From: Streptomyces sp. PsTaAH-137 | Lineage (GTDB): Bacteria > Actinomycetota > Actinomycetes > Streptomycetales > Streptomycetaceae | DNA: 64,000 bases | Direction: 5' to 3' | NCBI RefSeq assembly: GCF_003259365.1 | Contig: NZ_QLLY01000001.1 | Span: 124,001 to 188,000 of the forward strand | Shown: piece by piece, positions 1 through 7,969 of the stretch | Layout of the letters: the number at the start of each line of letters is the position of its first letter | Numbering within the stretch: position 1 is the stretch's first letter | Position numbers and translations under genes: made by a program | Notes under the pieces: generated by a model | The model's database searches: none | Seen by the model: only the letters and a program-made list of their open reading frames with translations | What the model was told of the DNA's origin: nothing

Positions 1-1003
1 GCGGCTGGATGACGGTGTCCCAGGCCCGTTCGAACTTCAGCCGGTGCCCGTCGTCGAGGATGTCCTGGAAGCCGGGCAGCCGGTTGGGGATGGCGCCCAT
101 GTCGCCGCCGCCCTGCACGTTGTTCTGCCCGCGCAGCGGCTGCACCCCGGCGCCGTACCGGCCGACGTGCCCGGTCAGCAACGACAGGTTGATCAGCGCG
201 CGGACGTTGTCGGTTCCGTTGTGGTGCTCGGTGATGCCCAACGTCCAGCACAGCTGGGCGCGTTCGGCCGTCGCATAGGCGTGCGCGAGATCCCTGACGG
301 CCGCCGCCGGGACACCGGTGACCTTCTCGGCGAGGGACAGGGTCCACGGCTCGACCAGCGCCTTGAACTCCGCGAACCCGGTCGTCGCCCGTTCCACGAA
401 CGCCTTGTTGTGCAGATCGGCGGCGATGATCTCGCGGGCGACGGCGTGCGCCAGCGGAATGTCCGTACCGACGTTGAGCCCGAGCCAGCTCTCCGCCCAC
501 TCGGCGGTCGACGTGCGGCGCGGGTCGACGGCGTACATCCGGGCGCCGTTGCGGATCCCGCGCAGCACGTACTGGAAGAAGATCGGGTGCGCGAAACGGG
601 CGTTGGAGCCCCACATCACGATCAGGTCCGTGTGCTCGACCTCCTCGTACGAGGAGGTGCCGCCGCCCGAGCCGAAGACGGCGGAGAGGCCGGCCACGCT
701 CGGCGCGTGACACGTCCGGTTGCAGGAGTCGACGTTGTTGGTGCCCATGACGACCCGGGTGAACTTCTGCGCCACGAAGTTCATCTCGTTCGTGGCGCGG
801 GCGCAGGACAGCATCGCGAACGAGTCCGGCCCGTGCGCGGCCCGCGCCCGCCGGAACCCGGCCGCCGCAGCGTCCAGTGCCTCGTCCCAAGTCGCCTGTC
901 TGAAGGGTGAGTCACGGTCGCCCGGCACCTCGCGCAGCAGCGGATGCGTGAGCCGGGTGTAGCTCTTCGGGGTACGGTCGCTCGTGCGGCGACTCTGCTT
1001 CAT
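1..1003 (-). CDS. Molybdopterin oxidoreductase, formate dehydrogenase alpha type (FdhF-like), C-terminus off the window
   Basis: Only the first 334 codons are in the window. Read on the minus strand, the product resembles FdhF-type formate dehydrogenases: GTNNVDSCNRTCHAPSVAG aligns with the E. coli FdhF active-site stretch, with Cys where FdhF has selenocysteine, and VQPLRGQNNVQGGGDMGAIP is the conserved bis-MGD-binding segment. The expected role is oxidation of formate to CO2, which fits the oxalate genes nearby because oxalyl-CoA decarboxylation releases formyl-CoA. The start is an ATG at 1003 with AGGAGG upstream, overlapping the preceding gene's stop as ATGA. Unusually, the N-terminal [4Fe-4S] domain with its CxxC motif is absent: the protein begins near FdhF residue 50, and no Cys motif is seen in frame just upstream. 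A separate Fe-S partner may lie outside the window. Family is confident; the substrate is inferred from context. Confidence 0.85.
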   Translation of the reverse strand, partial: MKQSRRTSDRTPKSYTRLTHPLLREVPGDRDSPFRQATWDEALDAAAAGFRRARAAHGPDSFAMLSCARATNEMNFVAQKFTRVVMGTNNVDSCNRTCHAPSVAGLSAVFGSGGGTSSYEEVEHTDLIVMWGSNARFAHPIFFQYVLRGIRNGARMYAVDPRRTSTAEWAESWLGLNVGTDIPLAHAVAREIIAADLHNKAFVERATTGFAEFKALVEPWTLSLAEKVTGVPAAAVRDLAHAYATAERAQLCWTLGITEHHNGTDNVRALINLSLLTGHVGRYGAGVQPLRGQNNVQGGGDMGAIPNRLPGFQDILDDGHRLKFERAWDTVIQP

Positions 1004-1980
1004 GCGGCGTCCCTCCTCATGCCGTGGGCGAGCAGATCCGAGAGGGCGTGCACGGTGCGCAGGGTCGGCACCTCGACGCCGGTGATGTCGGCCAGCTCCA
1101 CCACCGCGGCCAACAACACGTCCAGTTCCAGGGGCTTTCCGCGCTCCAGGTCCTGGAGGGTGGAGGTGCGGTGGTCGCCGACCCGCTCGGCACCGGCGAG
1201 CCGCCGCTCGACGGAGATGTCCGGGCGGCAGCCGAGAGCCGCGGCGACGGCCAGCGTCTCGGTCATCATGATCTCGATGACCCGGCGAGTCCCGCCGTGC
1301 CGGCACATCTGCCGCATCGTGGCGCGCACCAGTGCACTGATCGGGTTGAACGAGATGTTGCCGAGCAGCTTGATCCAGATGTCGGCCCGCAGATCGGGTT
1401 CGACGGGGCACTTCAGGCCACCGGCCTTCATCGCGTCGCTGAACTCCACGCACCGCGCCGACCTGCTCCGGTCCGGCTCCCCGACGGAGAACCGGGTGCC
1501 TTCGAGATGCCGGACAACTCCCGGCCCGGAAAGCTCTGTTGCGGCGTACACGACGCAGCCGATCGCCCGCTCGGGCGCGAGCACCGCACTGACCGCGCCC
1601 TGCGGATCGACACTGTCGAGCCGGTGCCCGTCGTGCGGGCCGCCGTGCCCGTGGAAGTACCACCAGGGGATGCCGTTCTGCGCCGCGATCACCGACGTAC
1701 GGGCGTGCAGAAGGGGCTCGATCAGCGGCCCGCACGCCGCGTACGAGGTGGCCTTCAGGCCCAGGAAGACATGGTCGACCGGACCGATGTCGGACGGGTC
1801 GTCGGTGGCGTGGACCCGGGCGGTGAAGTCGCCGCGCGGACTGCTGACCCGGACACCGTCCCGCCGCATGGCGGCCAAGTGCGGTCCACGGGCGACGAGA
1901 TGGACGTCGGCGCCCGCACGGTGCAGCGCGGCTCCGACATAGGCGCCGATCGCTCCGGCGCCGAGGACTGCGACTTTCAC
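1000..1980 (-). CDS. Ketopantoate reductase family protein (ApbA/PanE-like)
   Basis: A 326-residue protein starting at a GTG (1980) whose first residues, VKVAVLGAGAIGAYVGAAL, form the N-terminal Rossmann dinucleotide motif GxGxxG of the ApbA/PanE family. The C-terminal half (for example LLGNISFNPISALVRATM) matches the helical ketopantoate-reductase C-domain. Members reduce 2-oxo acids to 2-hydroxy acids with NADPH. Here the gene is translationally coupled (ATGA) to a formate dehydrogenase gene and divergent from an OFA transporter, so a catabolic 2-oxoacid or glyoxylate-type substrate is as likely as pantothenate synthesis. A longer frame runs back to 2292, but it would cross the divergent promoter region and has no better start. 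The substrate is not determined by sequence. Confidence 0.85.
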   Translation of the reverse strand: MKVAVLGAGAIGAYVGAALHRAGADVHLVARGPHLAAMRRDGVRVSSPRGDFTARVHATDDPSDIGPVDHVFLGLKATSYAACGPLIEPLLHARTSVIAAQNGIPWWYFHGHGGPHDGHRLDSVDPQGAVSAVLAPERAIGCVVYAATELSGPGVVRHLEGTRFSVGEPDRSRSARCVEFSDAMKAGGLKCPVEPDLRADIWIKLLGNISFNPISALVRATMRQMCRHGGTRRVIEIMMTETLAVAAALGCRPDISVERRLAGAERVGDHRTSTLQDLERGKPLELDVLLAAVVELADITGVEVPTLRTVHALSDLLAHGMRRDAA

Positions 1981-2084
1981 TGGAGCGCTCCGTTCGGTCG
2001 AGGGTGCCGGATCCGACCCGCTCGCACGGGCGGTGGCGGTCCGGAGGAGCCGAATCTCAGGAGAACGAGCCGACTGAGTCGATG

Positions 2085-2165
2085 GAATATTGTCTACAGT
2101 ATGGAAGTTGGGTCGACAAGACTCCGCGCAGGGATGTGCAGGTTCATTGCATACCGTCGACCAAT
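2085..2165. promoter_or_regulatory. Divergent promoter region with two candidate GntR operators
   Basis: The 235-bp gap between the ketopantoate-reductase-like gene and the OFA transporter is AT-rich for this genome. At 2085-2104 lies GAATATTGTCTACAGTATGG. At 2147-2165 lies TTGCATACCGTCGACCAAT, which matches TTGCATACAGTCGACGAAT at 36391-36409 (17 of 19 positions) in the oxc/sucC divergent region. The ATAC/CTGTA half-sites resemble the short palindromes bound by FCD-type GntR regulators. The assignment to the GntR protein at 4894-5571 is inferred. Confidence 0.55.
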
Positions 2166-2215
2166 CGAGTTCTCCCTCTTCCCAACCCCCTTGGCCCTGC
2201 CTACGGTTCTGGATC

Positions 2216-3565
2216 ATGAGGCCCCCTGTTGCACCCCCCGGCTGGAGCCGCTGGCTCGTCCCCCCGGCCGCTCTCGCGGTCCATCTGTCCATCGGCCAGG
2301 CCTACGCCTGGAGCGTCTTCAAACCCGCCGTCGAGGACGCCCTGCATGTGAGCGGCACGCAGAGCGCGCTGCCGTTCCAGCTGGCCATCGTGATGCTCGG
2401 TCTCTCCGCGGCGTTCGGCGGCACGCTCGTCGAGCGCAACGGACCGCGCTGGGCGATGACCGTCGCCCTCGTCTGCTTCTCGTCCGGCTTCCTGATATCC
2501 GCGCTGGGCGCGGGACTCGAACAGTTCTGGCTGATCGTCCTCGGCTACGGCTTCGTCGGCGGCATCGGCCTCGGCATCGGGTACATCTCGCCGGTCTCCA
2601 CGCTGATCAAGTGGTTCCCCGACCGTCCCGGCATGGCGACCGGCATCGCGATCATGGGCTTCGGCGGCGGCGCGCTGATCGCCTCCCCGTGGAGCGCCCA
2701 GATGCTGGAGTCGTTCGGCTCGGGCAACGGTGGCCTGGAACTGGCCTTCCTGGTGCACGGCGTGGTGTACGCGGTCTTCATGTCGCTGGGCGTGTTCCTG
2801 ATCCGCGTCCCGTCCGGTACGCCGGAGGCGCGGGGAGCCGCGCGCCAGGCCGCCACCGGCCCGCAGGTGTCGGCGAACCAGGCCATCCGCACCCCCCAGT
2901 TCTGGTGCCTCTGGCTCGTCCTCTGCATGAACGTGACCGCCGGTATCGGCATCCTCGAAAAAGCCGCCCCGATGATCACCGACTTCTTCCAGGACTCCAG
3001 CACCCCCGTGTCGGCCTCCGCCGCCGCGGGCTTCGTCGCCCTGCTCTCCGCCGCGAACATGGCGGGCCGCATCGGCTGGTCCTCCACCTCGGATCTCATC
3101 GGCCGCAAGAACGTGTACCGCCTGTACCTCGGCGTGGGCGCCCTGATGTACCTCCTCATCGCCCTGTGGGGCGACTCCTCGAAACCCCTCTTCGTGCTCT
3201 GCGCCCTCGTGATCCTCTCCTTCTACGGAGGCGGCTTCGCGACCATCCCCGCCTACCTGAAGGACCTCTTCGGCACCTACCAGGTGGGCGCCATCCACGG
3301 CCGCCTGCTCACGGCCTGGTCCACGGCCGGCGTCCTCGGCCCGCTCATCGTCAACCGGATCGCCGACAGCCAGGAGAGCGCGGGCAAGCACGGCGCGTCC
3401 CTCTACGGCCTGTCGCTCATCATCATGATCGGCCTGCTCGTCGTCGGCTTCGTCGCCAACGAACTCGTACGACCGGTCCACGCCCGCCACCACCACGTAC
3501 CCGCCCCCAGGGAGCCCGCCGATGACGCAGCCAGCACCGCCCGAGACCAGCAGCAATCCGCCTAG
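2216..3565 (+). CDS. OFA-family MFS transporter (oxalate/formate-antiporter type)
   Basis: A 449-residue major facilitator with about twelve membrane segments. LSIGQAYAWSVFKPAVEDAL near the N-terminus and the second-half stretch AGRIGWSSTSDLIGRKNVY are characteristic of the oxalate:formate antiporter family. Such carriers import monocarboxylates or dicarboxylates or exchange oxalate for formate at the cytoplasmic membrane. The ATG at 2216 was chosen because the conserved N-terminus starts there; no clear ribosome-binding site precedes it, so a leaderless transcript is possible. An upstream start at 2090 would cross the operator region. The next gene, a tiny membrane protein, overlaps its 3' end by 44 bp. 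Two further OFA genes lie at 28.3-31.1 kb. The substrate is inferred. Confidence 0.88.
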   Translation: MRPPVAPPGWSRWLVPPAALAVHLSIGQAYAWSVFKPAVEDALHVSGTQSALPFQLAIVMLGLSAAFGGTLVERNGPRWAMTVALVCFSSGFLISALGAGLEQFWLIVLGYGFVGGIGLGIGYISPVSTLIKWFPDRPGMATGIAIMGFGGGALIASPWSAQMLESFGSGNGGLELAFLVHGVVYAVFMSLGVFLIRVPSGTPEARGAARQAATGPQVSANQAIRTPQFWCLWLVLCMNVTAGIGILEKAAPMITDFFQDSSTPVSASAAAGFVALLSAANMAGRIGWSSTSDLIGRKNVYRLYLGVGALMYLLIALWGDSSKPLFVLCALVILSFYGGGFATIPAYLKDLFGTYQVGAIHGRLLTAWSTAGVLGPLIVNRIADSQESAGKHGASLYGLSLIIMIGLLVVGFVANELVRPVHARHHHVPAPREPADDAASTARDQQQSA

Positions 3566-3668
3566 GCGCCGCGCCCTCATCGCCGTCGCCTGGCTCTGGG
3601 TGGGCGCCCCCCTCGCCTACGGACTGTACGAACTGGTGCAAAAGGCCACACAGCTCTTCACGGGCTGA
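3522..3668 (+). CDS. Small single-pass membrane protein, OFA transporter companion
   Basis: A 48-residue reading frame overlapping the 3' end of the OFA transporter by 44 bp in another frame. It has a proline-rich basic head (NPPRRRALI) and one hydrophobic helix (IAVAWLWVGAPLAYGLYELV) and ends in a TGA at 3666-3668. Short proteins of this type follow many actinobacterial OFA transporter genes and are annotated as an MFS transporter small subunit. Overlap and layout imply translational coupling. A role in carrier stability or assembly is presumed; no biochemical function can be read from the sequence. Confidence 0.75.
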   Translation: MTQPAPPETSSNPPRRRALIAVAWLWVGAPLAYGLYELVQKATQLFTG

Positions 3669-3821
3669 TCGCCCGGCCGATCGGTCGGAACTCTCCAAGC
3701 CTTGCCCCGCATTCCTGTCGCATACGTCACCGGTTACTCGCCGGTCGCTGACCAGACTGGAATGTCCGCAGCTCGGACGGGGACACAGGGCCCGCGGGCA
3801 AGGCACATGAGGGGACCCTCC

Positions 3822-4769
3822 ATGAACGGTTCGCGCATCGTCGGCATCGGCCACTACCAGCCCGCCAAGATCCTGACCAACGAGGATCTGGCGGGCATGG
3901 TCGACACCAACGACGAGTGGATCCGCTCGCGCGTCGGCATCCGCACCCGGCACATCGCGGGCCCCGACGAACCGGTCGACGAGCTCGCCGCGCACGCCGC
4001 CGCCAAGGCGCTGGCCGCGGCGGGCCTGACCGCCGACGCCGTGGACCTGGTGATCGTCGCGACCTCCACCGCCGTCGACCGCTCACCCAACATGGCGGCC
4101 CGCGTCGCCCACCGCCTCGGCGTCCCGTCGCCGGCCGCCCTCGACCTGAACGTCGTGTGCGCCGGATTCACGCACGCCCTCGCCACCGCCGACCACACGC
4201 TGCGCGCCGGGGCCGCCCGCCGCGCCCTGGTCGTCGGCGCCGACAAGATGTCCGCCGTCACCGACTGGACCGACCGCACCACGTGCGTGCTGACCGGCGA
4301 CGGCGCGGGCGCCGTCGTGATCGAGCCGTGCGCGGAGGGGGCGGAGCCCGGCATCGGCCCGGTCCTGTGGGGCTCGGTCCCGGAGATGGGCAACGCCGTA
4401 CGCATCGAGGGCGAACCCGCCCGCTTCGCCCAGGAGGGCCAGTCCGTCTACCGCTGGGCCACCCGCTCCCTGCCGCCGCTGGCCCGCGAGGCCTGCGCAC
4501 GGGCCGGCCTCGCCCCGGCCGACCTGGCCGCCGTCGTCCTGCACCAGGCGAACCTGCGCATCATCGAACCCCTCGCGGAGAAGATCGGTGCCGTGAACGC
4601 GGTGATCGCCCGGGACGTCGTCGACTCCGGCAACACCTCCGCCGCGAGCATCCCGATGGCCCTGTCCAAGCTGGTCGAGCGCGGCGAGGTGGAGAGCGGA
4701 GAACCCGCGCTGCTCTTCGGCTTCGGCGGAAATCTCTCCTACGCCGGCCAGGTCGTGCGCTGCCCGTGA
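3822..4769 (+). CDS. Beta-ketoacyl-ACP synthase III-like enzyme (FabH family)
   Basis: A 315-residue thiolase-fold protein with the complete KASIII Cys-His-Asn set: C113 in NVVCAGF, H241 in VVLHQAN and N271 in DSGNTSA. The opening RIVGIGHYQPAKILTNEDLA and DEWIRSRVGIRTR are typical FabH segments. The ATG at 3822 follows a GAGGGG site. KASIII enzymes condense an acyl-CoA starter with malonyl-ACP. This gene stands alone between the OFA transporter pair and the GntR regulator rather than in a fatty-acid operon, so it is a paralogue with an unknown acyl substrate, not necessarily the housekeeping FabH. It may share the catabolic regulon of its neighbours, but nothing in the sequence proves that. 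Confidence 0.87.
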   Translation: MNGSRIVGIGHYQPAKILTNEDLAGMVDTNDEWIRSRVGIRTRHIAGPDEPVDELAAHAAAKALAAAGLTADAVDLVIVATSTAVDRSPNMAARVAHRLGVPSPAALDLNVVCAGFTHALATADHTLRAGAARRALVVGADKMSAVTDWTDRTTCVLTGDGAGAVVIEPCAEGAEPGIGPVLWGSVPEMGNAVRIEGEPARFAQEGQSVYRWATRSLPPLAREACARAGLAPADLAAVVLHQANLRIIEPLAEKIGAVNAVIARDVVDSGNTSAASIPMALSKLVERGEVESGEPALLFGFGGNLSYAGQVVRCP

Positions 4770-4848
4770 CGTACGGATTCCAGGGGTACCCGGGGCGTCC
4801 GGATGTGACGAGTCCAACTGCCCCTGGCTGTAGCGATTGTGCTCGGTA

Positions 4849-4870
4849 AACTGTATTCCAAAGACAATCC
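4849..4870. promoter_or_regulatory. Candidate operator upstream of the GntR gene
   Basis: ACTGTATTCCAAAGACAATC sits 25-45 bp before the GntR start. It carries the same blocks (ACTGTA, AGACAAT and ATTCC) as the reverse complement of the site at 2085-2104, so autoregulation by the downstream FCD regulator is plausible. The order and spacing of the blocks differ between the sites, so confidence is moderate. Confidence 0.4.
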
Positions 4871-4893
4871 GTCGGAATCGTAGGGGGACCGCG

Positions 4894-5571
4894 ATGTTGT
4901 CCACAGGACTGCCGCAGGGGGCCGTGCCCAAGCTGGAGCGCCCCGGACCGCTGCGCGAGCGGGTCTACGAGGCGTTGCTGGAGCTCATCACCACGCGCGC
5001 CCTGCAGCCCGGTCAGCACCTGGTCGAGAGCGAGCTCGCCGGACATCTGGGCGTCTCCCGTCAGCCGGTGCGCGAGGCGCTGCAGCGGCTGAACACCGAG
5101 GGCTGGGTGGACCTGCGCCCGGCCCAGGGCGCCTTCGTGCACGAGCCCACGGAGGAGGAGGCCGACCAACTCCTTGCGGTCCGTACACTGTTGGAGGCCG
5201 AGGCGGCCCGGCTCGCGGCGGCCAACGCGGGCAAGACCGGGATCACCGCCCTGGAGGACCTGTGCGCCAAGGGCGAGCGGGCCGTGGCTGACGGGGACGT
5301 GGACCTGGTCGTCGCGACCAACGCCGCGTTCCACGCGAAGGTCATGGAGCTGGCGGGCAACGTCGTCCTCGCCGAACTGGCCGGCCAGGTCGACCGCCGG
5401 GTCCGCTGGTACTACCAGCCGGTCGCCCGCCAGCGCGGCAAGCAGTCCTGGATCGAACACCGCGAACTCATCGCGGCCATCTCGGCCCGCGACGAGTCCC
5501 GCGCCACATCGATCATGCGCACCCACACGGAACACACACGGGAGACGTATCACCACCGGGACAGGGACTGA
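4894..5571 (+). CDS. GntR-family transcriptional regulator, FCD subfamily
   Basis: A 225-residue protein with an N-terminal winged helix (about residues 10-75, including VSRQPVREALQRLNTEGWV) and a C-terminal all-helical FCD effector domain. The FCD domain contains NAAFHAKVMELAGN and IEHRELIAAI, whose His residues usually help bind a metal and a carboxylate ligand. FCD regulators mostly respond to organic acids. It lies beside oxalate/formate-type genes and near candidate operators at 2085-2165, 4849-4870 and 36391-36417, which makes it the best candidate controller of the split oxalate locus. The ATG at 4894 follows TAGGGGG. A GCCCC-GTAA-GGGGC hairpin follows directly. Confidence 0.88.
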   Translation: MLSTGLPQGAVPKLERPGPLRERVYEALLELITTRALQPGQHLVESELAGHLGVSRQPVREALQRLNTEGWVDLRPAQGAFVHEPTEEEADQLLAVRTLLEAEAARLAAANAGKTGITALEDLCAKGERAVADGDVDLVVATNAAFHAKVMELAGNVVLAELAGQVDRRVRWYYQPVARQRGKQSWIEHRELIAAISARDESRATSIMRTHTEHTRETYHHRDRD

Positions 5572-5574
5572 AAA

Positions 5575-5588
5575 GCCCCGTAAGGGGC
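5575..5588. terminator. Hairpin with GNRA-type loop after the GntR gene
   Basis: GCCCCGTAAGGGGC is a perfect 5-bp stem closed by GTAA, 3 bp after the GntR stop and between convergent genes. It belongs to the dispersed family that recurs at 10932-11290 and 15813-15830. No T-run follows, so it is a Streptomyces-style terminator at best. Confidence 0.5.
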
Positions 5589-5659
5589 GCGTGGCGGTGT
5601 CGATATGCGGCTCCGCCGCAGGGGCGCGCTCAACCAACCACGACCCGCACCCACCCGGG

Positions 5660-6496
5660 CTACCGCCCGCCGAACACCCCGGCATGCTCGGCGCCCCACT
5701 CCGAGAAGGCCCGGGGCGCCCGCCCCGTGACCTTCTCCACGGTGTCCCGCACGGGAGACTCGTCCAACGTCCCCTCCCCGTAGAACCGAAAGAACGCATC
5801 GACAAAAGCCGCAGGCATCCGCGCCGAAAGATCAGCCCGAGCCTCCTCCTCGGACAGCCCCTCGAACCGCAGCGCCCGCCCGAGCACCTCCCCGAGAACG
5901 CGCACCCGCTCACCCGGCGTCAGCGCCTCCGGCCCCGACAGCGCGAGCGCCCGCCCGTCGTACCCGCCCGAGACCAGTACCCGGGCCGCCACCTCACCGA
6001 TGTCGTACGGATCCACGACGGCCGCCCGCACCGAGGGGAACGCGGCCCGCACCAAGTCGCCCTTGCGCAGCTGCTCCACCCACTCGAAGGCGTTGGACAT
6101 GAACGCGCAGGGCCGCAGAAACGTCCAGGCGATCCCGGAGGCCCGGACCGCGGCCTCGGCCTCCATCATGTAGCGGGTGACGGCGTTCGACTCCTCGCCG
6201 CCCGGTACCGAACTGCTGGACAGCAGGACCACCCGCCGCACCCCGGCCACCCGCGCGTCCGCGAGGATCTGCCGCTGCCCCGCGTAACCGGGCAGCAGAA
6301 ACACACCGGTCACACCGGACAGCGCGGGCCGCACCGTCTCGAACCGGTTCAGGTCGCCGGCCACCGCCTCGACCCCGGGCGGCAGCCCCTCCGTCGCTCC
6401 GGAACGGCTCAGGGCCCGTACCGGAGTGCCGGTCGCCGCGACCGCGCGGGCCACCTGCGAGCCGACGTTCCCCGTCGCACCTGTCACGAGAATCAT
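5660..6496 (-). CDS. NAD(P)-binding NmrA/SDR-like protein
   Basis: A 278-residue atypical short-chain dehydrogenase starting MILVTGATGNVGSQVARAVA, the GxxGxxG Rossmann motif of the NmrA/QOR2 group. It lacks a clear YxxxK catalytic pair, so it may act as a quinone or aldehyde reductase or as a nucleotide-sensing protein. The start ATG (6496) overlaps the stop of the upstream LtrA gene as ATGA, so the two are cotranscribed and coupled. The C-terminal half has SEEEARADLSARMPAAFVDA, seen in streptomycete NmrA-like proteins. The substrate is unknown. Confidence 0.82.
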   Translation of the reverse strand: MILVTGATGNVGSQVARAVAATGTPVRALSRSGATEGLPPGVEAVAGDLNRFETVRPALSGVTGVFLLPGYAGQRQILADARVAGVRRVVLLSSSSVPGGEESNAVTRYMMEAEAAVRASGIAWTFLRPCAFMSNAFEWVEQLRKGDLVRAAFPSVRAAVVDPYDIGEVAARVLVSGGYDGRALALSGPEALTPGERVRVLGEVLGRALRFEGLSEEEARADLSARMPAAFVDAFFRFYGEGTLDESPVRDTVEKVTGRAPRAFSEWGAEHAGVFGGR

Positions 6497-7722
6497 GCGG
6501 TTTCCCCTGCCTCGCCTGTCTCGGTCCGTGCCGCACACGGCGACCAGCGCGCCTCGGCGGCCAGCATGAGCACCAAGGACACTACGAGACACAGGAGTTG
6601 AGCCAGTGCCGAGATGTGAATGCCGAGCACCGCCGTCGCGAGCACCACCGGAACGGCCGCCGCCCGGAACCCCACGGGGAACAGCCGCATCGACGCGCGG
6701 AACGCCACGTCACCGGCGAGGAACAGCGCCACACCACCGGCCAGCGCGAAGGCGGGACCGGTGTGCAGCGGCTCGCCGATGTGCCCGAGGGCCTTCTTGA
6801 TCCCGGCGGCCAGGAACGCCACACCGAGCAGCATCGGCAGGAACGCGTAGTAGTACGCGATCATCGCCAGCCACCAGCGCCGCTCGGGCGGTGTCGCCGC
6901 GAACGCGTGCTCGGCGCCGCCCTCGTCCCGCACGAAGTACGTCCACCACAGCGCCCCGGCGAGTGTGAGCGCGAGGAAGACCCCGCTGAACACGCCCGCT
7001 GTGAACGGCAGATCGCCGATCCCCACCCCGATCGCGATGACGGACTCGCCGAACGACACGATGAGCAGCAGACCGTGCCGCTCCACGAAGTGCCCCGGAT
7101 GCAACTCGCCCAACTGGGCGCGGAGTTCGGACGTGGACCGGCTGCTGCGCCGCGCCGGACCGTACTCCGCGATGCGCGGCGTCAGGAACTGCACCACGAT
7201 CGCCAGCACCCACAGCCCGTCGGCGAGCGGCCCCGACCACACGCCCGCGCCGGTGACGGCCAGCGCGGCCAGGGAGTTGGGCACGGCGTACCAGATGACA
7301 TCGCCGCCGTGGCTGCGCGTGTACAGCACGCTGTGCACGAGGACGACCAGCAGGAATCCGAGGCCGAAGACGACGCCCGCGTTCGAGTCCGGGTCGAAGA
7401 CGTGCGGGATGGACAGGGCGCAGATCATGAACGCCCCCATGCCGAACAGCATCAGCAGCCGCCGGGACGGCCGGTCCGGGGGCACCTGGTTGGTGAGGTA
7501 CGCGTAGGCCGAGTACATCCAATAGATCACGGCGAAGAGCAGCGTGACGCGGACCGCCGTGGACCAGGTCAGATCGTGGGCGATGACCACGGTGAGCTGG
7601 GTCAGGGTGTAGACGAAGACCAGATCGAAGAACAACTCGAGCGTGGTGACGGGCTGCGGGCCCTCCGCACCCCGTGCGGCCGATATGTCTGCGTGCTGCG
7701 GCGATGCCGCCTCCGGTGTCAT
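6493..7722 (-). CDS. Low-temperature-requirement A (LtrA) family membrane protein
   Basis: A 409-residue integral membrane protein with about ten to twelve hydrophobic segments. The N-terminal VTTLELFFDLVFVYTLTQLT and the central HFVERHGLLLIVSFGESVIA are hallmarks of the LtrA family. The family was named from a Listeria mutant with poor growth in the cold, but its transport function is unknown. The start ATG at 7722 has a G-rich site just upstream. The gene heads a two-gene operon with the NmrA-like gene and is divergent from the ROK regulator. Confidence 0.88.
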   Translation of the reverse strand: MTPEAASPQHADISAARGAEGPQPVTTLELFFDLVFVYTLTQLTVVIAHDLTWSTAVRVTLLFAVIYWMYSAYAYLTNQVPPDRPSRRLLMLFGMGAFMICALSIPHVFDPDSNAGVVFGLGFLLVVLVHSVLYTRSHGGDVIWYAVPNSLAALAVTGAGVWSGPLADGLWVLAIVVQFLTPRIAEYGPARRSSRSTSELRAQLGELHPGHFVERHGLLLIVSFGESVIAIGVGIGDLPFTAGVFSGVFLALTLAGALWWTYFVRDEGGAEHAFAATPPERRWWLAMIAYYYAFLPMLLGVAFLAAGIKKALGHIGEPLHTGPAFALAGGVALFLAGDVAFRASMRLFPVGFRAAAVPVVLATAVLGIHISALAQLLCLVVSLVLMLAAEARWSPCAARTETGEAGETA

Positions 7723-7969
7723 CCCCCGGACCCCCTCCGACGTGGCGCGTTGTGGCGGCGGACAGCCTACGGGCCGGGCGCCGGAAGATGTTCAGGACCG
7801 GGCTTTGTCCTGTGACGGGAGAAAGTCATGGGTAATTCCTGTGCAACTTCTTCCCACTCCCGGCAGCCACTGCTACGTTCCCCATCGAAAGCCGGACGGA
7901 GCTGCCGGGCGCGACGCCGGCGGACACGAGCGACGGTCCGACGGAGCCCGAAGAGGCGGGGAGGGGCAC

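Noticed and set aside
1..910. Plus-strand open frames at the left edge
   Set aside because: They lie opposite the FdhF-like coding sequence, which has clear conserved motifs on the minus strand.
3714..3735. Third GntR-type operator at TCGCATACGTCACC before the KASIII-like gene
   Set aside because: It resembles the 2147 site only if single-base gaps are allowed, and no palindrome is present.
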